In this document: piece after piece, positions 14,917 through 18,154 of the stretch | Layout: the number at the start of each line of letters is the position of its first letter | Numbering within the stretch: the stretch's first letter is position 1 | NCBI GenBank assembly: GCA_002309955.1 | Contig: DBXQ01000104.1 | Span: 1-18,154 of the forward strand | Direction: 5' to 3' | DNA from: Bacteroidales bacterium UBA1208 | Lineage (GTDB): Bacteria; Bacteroidota; Bacteroidia; Bacteroidales; P3 | Length of the DNA: 18,154 nt | The notes under the pieces: generated by a model | What the model saw: only the letters and a program-made list of their open reading frames with translations | Databases searched by the model: none | What the model was told of the DNA's origin: nothing | Translations under genes and position numbers: made by a program

Positions 14917-16441
14917 ATTTCGTGTGCTTGAAGCCCGGGATTTTTTCAATGATAATGTTAACCTGAGGCGAAACATTGAGTTTGTGAACAGCGACAAGTG
15001 CCAAAACGGCAAAGATTGCCGTACGAATCAAGGCCTGAAATATCACCACCGCTATGCCGTCACCGATGCGCAGAATCAAGGGCGACAGCAACCATTCCCA
15101 CAGAGCGTTGAGGGCAAACAATGCAAGGGTCAGCAGAACCACACTCAACTGCTTGCGACAGAACAATGTCACCTTGAGTTTTACCCATAGCAAAAATAGC
15201 AGGGGGATAAAATAGACTAAATATGCCACAAGCGTGGCACAGGCAGAGCCTGTCACTCCCAACAGAGGAATAAACCATAGGTTTAACACAATTGCCGCAG
15301 CCGTAAGGAGGGATATGAAAAGAAATGAATAGGCAAAATGTTTCGAAAAATTGAGGATATTGGTAGCAATGCTGAGGGTGGAATTCAGAATGTTGGCCAT
15401 GCCCAAAAAGAGCACCACACCCATACCTGACACATAATCTTTACCGTTGGGGATGAGAGCGAACAACGGTGTGAGGTTTATCCAGATGAAAAAGAGCAGC
15501 ATGCAAGCCACCAACAACTGATGGAGCGACACTTGCTGCCCCAACCGATTCACCTCGTCCATATTGCCCACTGCCACAGCCTGTGAGATAACGGGGCTTG
15601 AGATGGCACCCAACGAACGATAGGGAATCTCTACTACATTGGCAATATAACAAGCTATCGTGTATATGCCTGCTGCCGCCAAACTCTCCTTGGCGATGAA
15701 GATAGAGTTAAACAACTTGATGTTGCCCGCCAACACTGTGGCGGTCATGAATAGTGTGTACACCCCTATTTCGCGAAAGAGAGTCTTGTCTATAAAATGC
15801 CAATCCGGTTTGAACGAAACCCGTCCGAGCGACAACAAATAGACGAAATTGACAATCATTGCCACCGCATACGACGAGCAAAACAAGATTACGAACAGGT
15901 CGAGATCTATCACCTTGAATCCATAGAGTAGATATGCGACCAGATTCAAAACTCTGATCAGCACTTCGCGCACAAATTTTGGCAAGGCGATATGTAGCAA
16001 CACACTTGCGTTCGTCTCGAACACAGTCATATACAGAACGAAGAACGTCAAAGGCAACAACAGGTAGGCGAAATCAACCAACAGGGGAGCTTCCTCAGAA
16101 TAATATGCCACAATATTATCCTTGAAAACAAAGAACAATACCGCCAAGACTGTGAATCCCAGTAATGGCAACAACAACGTCCAGCCAAAGAACCCATGGT
16201 CGCGCAGCTCGGGACAATTGGGCGTATGGAATCGTGGATAGAACCGAAGTATTGAGGCATTCGTACCCAACTGAGCCAAACCAGAAAAAAGCATAGCAGC
16301 ATCCACCATCACACGGGTAAGGCCAATCTCCTCCTGTGTCAGCAAATCGGTTACCACAAAGAAGGTGGTCACGGCTCCTATCAGGACACCCAAATAATTG
16401 GCCAAAGCCCCTTTAATGCTCTGCTTAGCTATTACACCCAT
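14915..16441 (-). CDS. Polysaccharide/lipid-linked oligosaccharide flippase (MOP superfamily)
   Basis: This 508-residue inner-membrane protein has about 12-14 hydrophobic helices and belongs by appearance to the MOP exporter superfamily, alongside Wzx-type flippases that move undecaprenyl-linked sugars across the membrane. The N-terminal AKQSIKGALANYLGVLIGAV resembles the first helix of these proteins, the TNASILRFYPRF segment near residue 60 is typical of Bacteroidota members, and the VTGSACATLVAYLVYF segment near residue 400 matches the repeated second half. I start at the ATG at 16441 (MGVIAKQS); a TTG four codons upstream is the alternative. No glycosyltransferases lie nearby, so it is not part of a visible polysaccharide cluster and its substrate is open; a role in cell-envelope lipid export is inference. 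Confidence 0.85.
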   Translation of the reverse strand: MGVIAKQSIKGALANYLGVLIGAVTTFFVVTDLLTQEEIGLTRVMVDAAMLFSGLAQLGTNASILRFYPRFHTPNCPELRDHGFFGWTLLLPLLGFTVLAVLFFVFKDNIVAYYSEEAPLLVDFAYLLLPLTFFVLYMTVFETNASVLLHIALPKFVREVLIRVLNLVAYLLYGFKVIDLDLFVILFCSSYAVAMIVNFVYLLSLGRVSFKPDWHFIDKTLFREIGVYTLFMTATVLAGNIKLFNSIFIAKESLAAAGIYTIACYIANVVEIPYRSLGAISSPVISQAVAVGNMDEVNRLGQQVSLHQLLVACMLLFFIWINLTPLFALIPNGKDYVSGMGVVLFLGMANILNSTLSIATNILNFSKHFAYSFLFISLLTAAAIVLNLWFIPLLGVTGSACATLVAYLVYFIPLLFLLWVKLKVTLFCRKQLSVVLLTLALFALNALWEWLLSPLILRIGDGIAVVIFQALIRTAIFAVLALVAVHKLNVSPQVNIIIEKIPGFKHTK

Positions 16442-16494
16442 ATTTCTGAACAATCAGATACCTCTATCCCAGATTTGAGACTTGAAATAATTTG

Positions 16495-16502
16495 CAAAAA
16501 TA
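16495..16502 (-). promoter_or_regulatory. Candidate -7 box of the flippase gene
   Basis: TATTTTTG on the minus strand fits TAnnTTTG, about 54 bp before the ATG at 16441. The -33 position has no clear TTTG. It is divergent to the EF-G promoters about 65-90 bp away. Confidence 0.5.
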
Positions 16503-16566
16503 CTACATTTTTTTTGATATTTCAGTATTTCTCATTCTTTTTATTTATTAATTAGAAATTTCTTTG

Positions 16567-16590
16567 TATCTTTGCTTTTCAGTATTTTTG
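16567..16590 (+). promoter_or_regulatory. Two tandem -7 boxes before the EF-G paralogue
   Basis: TATCTTTG (16567-16574) and TATTTTTG (16583-16590) both fit TAnnTTTG and lie 16 bp apart. Either would give a leader of about 90-105 nt before the ATG at 16686. The -33 elements are weak, which could mean that an activator is needed. Confidence 0.5.
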
Positions 16591-16685
16591 GCGCAAAGGG
16601 ACACTATTGTTCCATATAATATTTGTATACAGATATTTACAATCACAGCAATATAGAAGATCAATAACAAAATTATTATAACAAC

Positions 16686-18154
16686 ATGAAAGTATATCAG
16701 ACATCCGACATCCGCAACATCGCCCTCGTTGGCGGTGCCAAATCGGGCAAAACCACTATGGCTGAAGCCATGGCTTTCTGTGGCGGTCTTATCAACCGTC
16801 GCGGCAGCGTAGACAACAAGAACACCATCAGCGACTATCGCGAAATTGAGATTGACCGCAAATACAGCGTCGAGACCACCCTCATGTACACCGAATTCGG
16901 TGGCAAGAAAATCAACATCCTTGACGTCCCCGGTTTCGCCGACTATCAAGGCGAACTGGCTGCAGCTCTCAATGTGGTTGAAGCCGCCGTTGTCGTGGTC
17001 AACGCCCAGAGCGGTGTCGAAGTCGGCACTGAAGTGGCCTACCGCTACACCAATAAACTCGGCACTCCCATGATATTCGTCGTCAACCACCTCGATGCTG
17101 AGAAAGCCAACTTCGACGACAGCGTCAACCAACTGAAAGACTTCTTCGGTGGCAAATGCACTGTCCTCCAGTTCCCCGTCAACCAAGGCCTTGGCTTTAA
17201 TCAGATTGTCGACATCGTTGCCAACAAACTACTCACCTTCAAGGACGGCAAGATGACTGCCAGCGATATCCCCTCCGAATTCGCCGACCGCGCTGAAGAG
17301 ATGCGCATGGCTCTCGTTGAAGAAGCTGCTGCTGCCGACGACGAATTGATGGAAAAATATTTCGAGAACGGCGACCTCACCCCCGAGGAACTCAGCAAAG
17401 CCCTTCGCCTTGCCATTGACAAACGCGACCTCTTCCCCATTCTCTGCTCCAGTGCCAAAGAAAATATGGGTGTCGAACGTCTGCTCGAATTTGTCTGCCA
17501 AAATGTTCCCGCCCCCAACGAAGTGGCTGAATGCAAGAAGACCAAAGCCGGCAAAGAACTCAAATGCGACAATGCCAATCCCACCGTTGCTTTCGCTTTC
17601 AAGAGCGCCAAGGACAAGAACCTCGGTGAAATCACCTATCTCCGTATTTTCGATGGTGAATTGACCGAGAGCCAGGATGTTGTCAATGCCTGCAACCAGA
17701 GCAAGGAACGTGTCAGCCAAGTACTCGTCTGCAGTGGCAAAGACCGCCAAAAAGTCGAGAAAGCCTGCGCCGGAGATATCATTTGCACCATCAAACTGAA
17801 AGATGTCAAGATCAATCATACCCTCACCACCCCGAAAAACAGTGAAGACGCTGTTGAGGAAATTGTCTTCCCCACCCCCATCTACACTGTGGCCGTCAAA
17901 GCCGCCAACAGCAACGACGACGAAAAGGTTGGTGCCGCACTGAAGGATCTCGTCACCTACGACCGCAGCCTCACACTCGAGAACAGCCGCGAACTTCGTC
18001 AGGTCATCCTTGGCTGCCAAGGCGAACTGCACCTCAACACCGTCAAATGGTATTTCGAGAATCAGTACAAGTTAGCCGTCAACTTCACCGCTCCCAACAT
18101 CCCCTACCGCGAAACTATTACCAAGAGTGCCGAGGCCATGTACCGCCACAAGAA
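16686..18154 (+). CDS. fusA2: EF-G paralogue with degenerate GTPase motifs (EF-G2-like), cut by window edge
   Basis: This is a translational GTPase-family protein; 489 codons are present and the C-terminal domains run off the right edge. I translated from the ATG at 16686 (MKVYQTSDIRNIALVGGAKS). The P-loop is intact (GGAKSGKT, residues 16-23), but where EF-G has DTPGH this protein has DVPGF (80-84), so the catalytic His is Phe. NKxD is NHLD (134-137), and the switch I RGITI is replaced by RKYSVETTLMYTEF. Domain II follows (FAFKSAKDKNLGEITYLRIF) and the next part contains LGCQGELHLNTVKWYF, the EF-G domain III mark. It therefore looks like a second EF-G, with the normal fusA elsewhere. A Bacteroides EF-G2 without GTPase activity is known, from memory, and this may be its orthologue. 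Confidence 0.88.
   Translation, partial: MKVYQTSDIRNIALVGGAKSGKTTMAEAMAFCGGLINRRGSVDNKNTISDYREIEIDRKYSVETTLMYTEFGGKKINILDVPGFADYQGELAAALNVVEAAVVVVNAQSGVEVGTEVAYRYTNKLGTPMIFVVNHLDAEKANFDDSVNQLKDFFGGKCTVLQFPVNQGLGFNQIVDIVANKLLTFKDGKMTASDIPSEFADRAEEMRMALVEEAAAADDELMEKYFENGDLTPEELSKALRLAIDKRDLFPILCSSAKENMGVERLLEFVCQNVPAPNEVAECKKTKAGKELKCDNANPTVAFAFKSAKDKNLGEITYLRIFDGELTESQDVVNACNQSKERVSQVLVCSGKDRQKVEKACAGDIICTIKLKDVKINHTLTTPKNSEDAVEEIVFPTPIYTVAVKAANSNDDEKVGAALKDLVTYDRSLTLENSRELRQVILGCQGELHLNTVKWYFENQYKLAVNFTAPNIPYRETITKSAEAMYRHK

Noticed and set aside
16548..18032. Two long minus-strand open frames opposite the EF-G paralogue (212 and 267 residues)
   Set aside because: They mirror the codon bias of the plus-strand gene, which carries clear EF-G motifs.
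1..18154. Mobile elements, CRISPR arrays or defence genes
   Set aside because: I saw no transposase or integrase motifs, no spaced repeat array and no known defence domains; nearly all genes are housekeeping in type.

Overview
The window reads as chromosomal core sequence from a Bacteroidales-type member of the Bacteroidota. The evidence is agreement of many features: promoter -7 boxes of the TAnnTTTG type, mostly without clear Shine-Dalgarno sequences; an F-type ATP synthase cluster ordered c-b-delta-alpha-gamma; a TPR-containing sensor kinase with a lipoprotein signal; and a second, degenerate EF-G. I see no insertion sequence, integrase, CRISPR array, toxin-antitoxin pair or other clear mobile element, so most of this is ordinary housekeeping DNA.

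Layout, left to right. Positions 1-1127 (-) hold the N-terminal four S1 domains of ribosomal protein S1, cut by the window edge, with a good promoter upstream. Positions 1128-1761 are a long non-coding stretch leading to a small two-helix membrane protein of unknown function (1762-2283, +). Convergent to it is a sugar transporter of the FHS/FucP-like MFS group (2317-3579, -). Positions 3672-7630 (-) hold atpE-atpF-atpH-atpA-atpG, with its own promoter (7728-7758) and a strong intrinsic terminator (3600-3643). atpB, atpD and atpC are not here. Positions 7922-11203 (-) look like a three-gene operon: small membrane protein, nadB (L-aspartate oxidase) and a MalY/PatB-type C-S lyase, closed by a terminator at 7851-7888. 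On the other strand, a lipoprotein/TPR sensor histidine kinase (11603-13765) and its response regulator (13816-14625) form a two-component system. Next come a tRNA-Cys(GCA) and a hairpin terminator whose 3' arm reaches the stop codon of a convergent polysaccharide flippase (14915-16441, -). The window ends in an EF-G paralogue (from 16686, +) whose GTPase motifs are visibly degraded.

How the genes work together: the atp genes give part of the F1Fo ATP synthase (c ring, b and delta stalk, alpha and gamma of F1), so a, beta and epsilon must come from another locus. nadB feeds NAD biosynthesis. S1, tRNA-Cys and the EF-G paralogue are translation components but lie in separate units. The kinase and regulator are a clear pair with no target apparent nearby.

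The most interesting items are the EF-G2-like factor lacking the catalytic His of the DxPGH motif and a normal NKxD motif, the split atp operon with a strong hairpin between atpE and atpF, the two-component system with an enlarged receiver and a near-leaderless kinase mRNA, and a 56-nt long-stem inverted repeat in the intergenic region before that kinase. I did not find a convincing wholly new multi-gene system.
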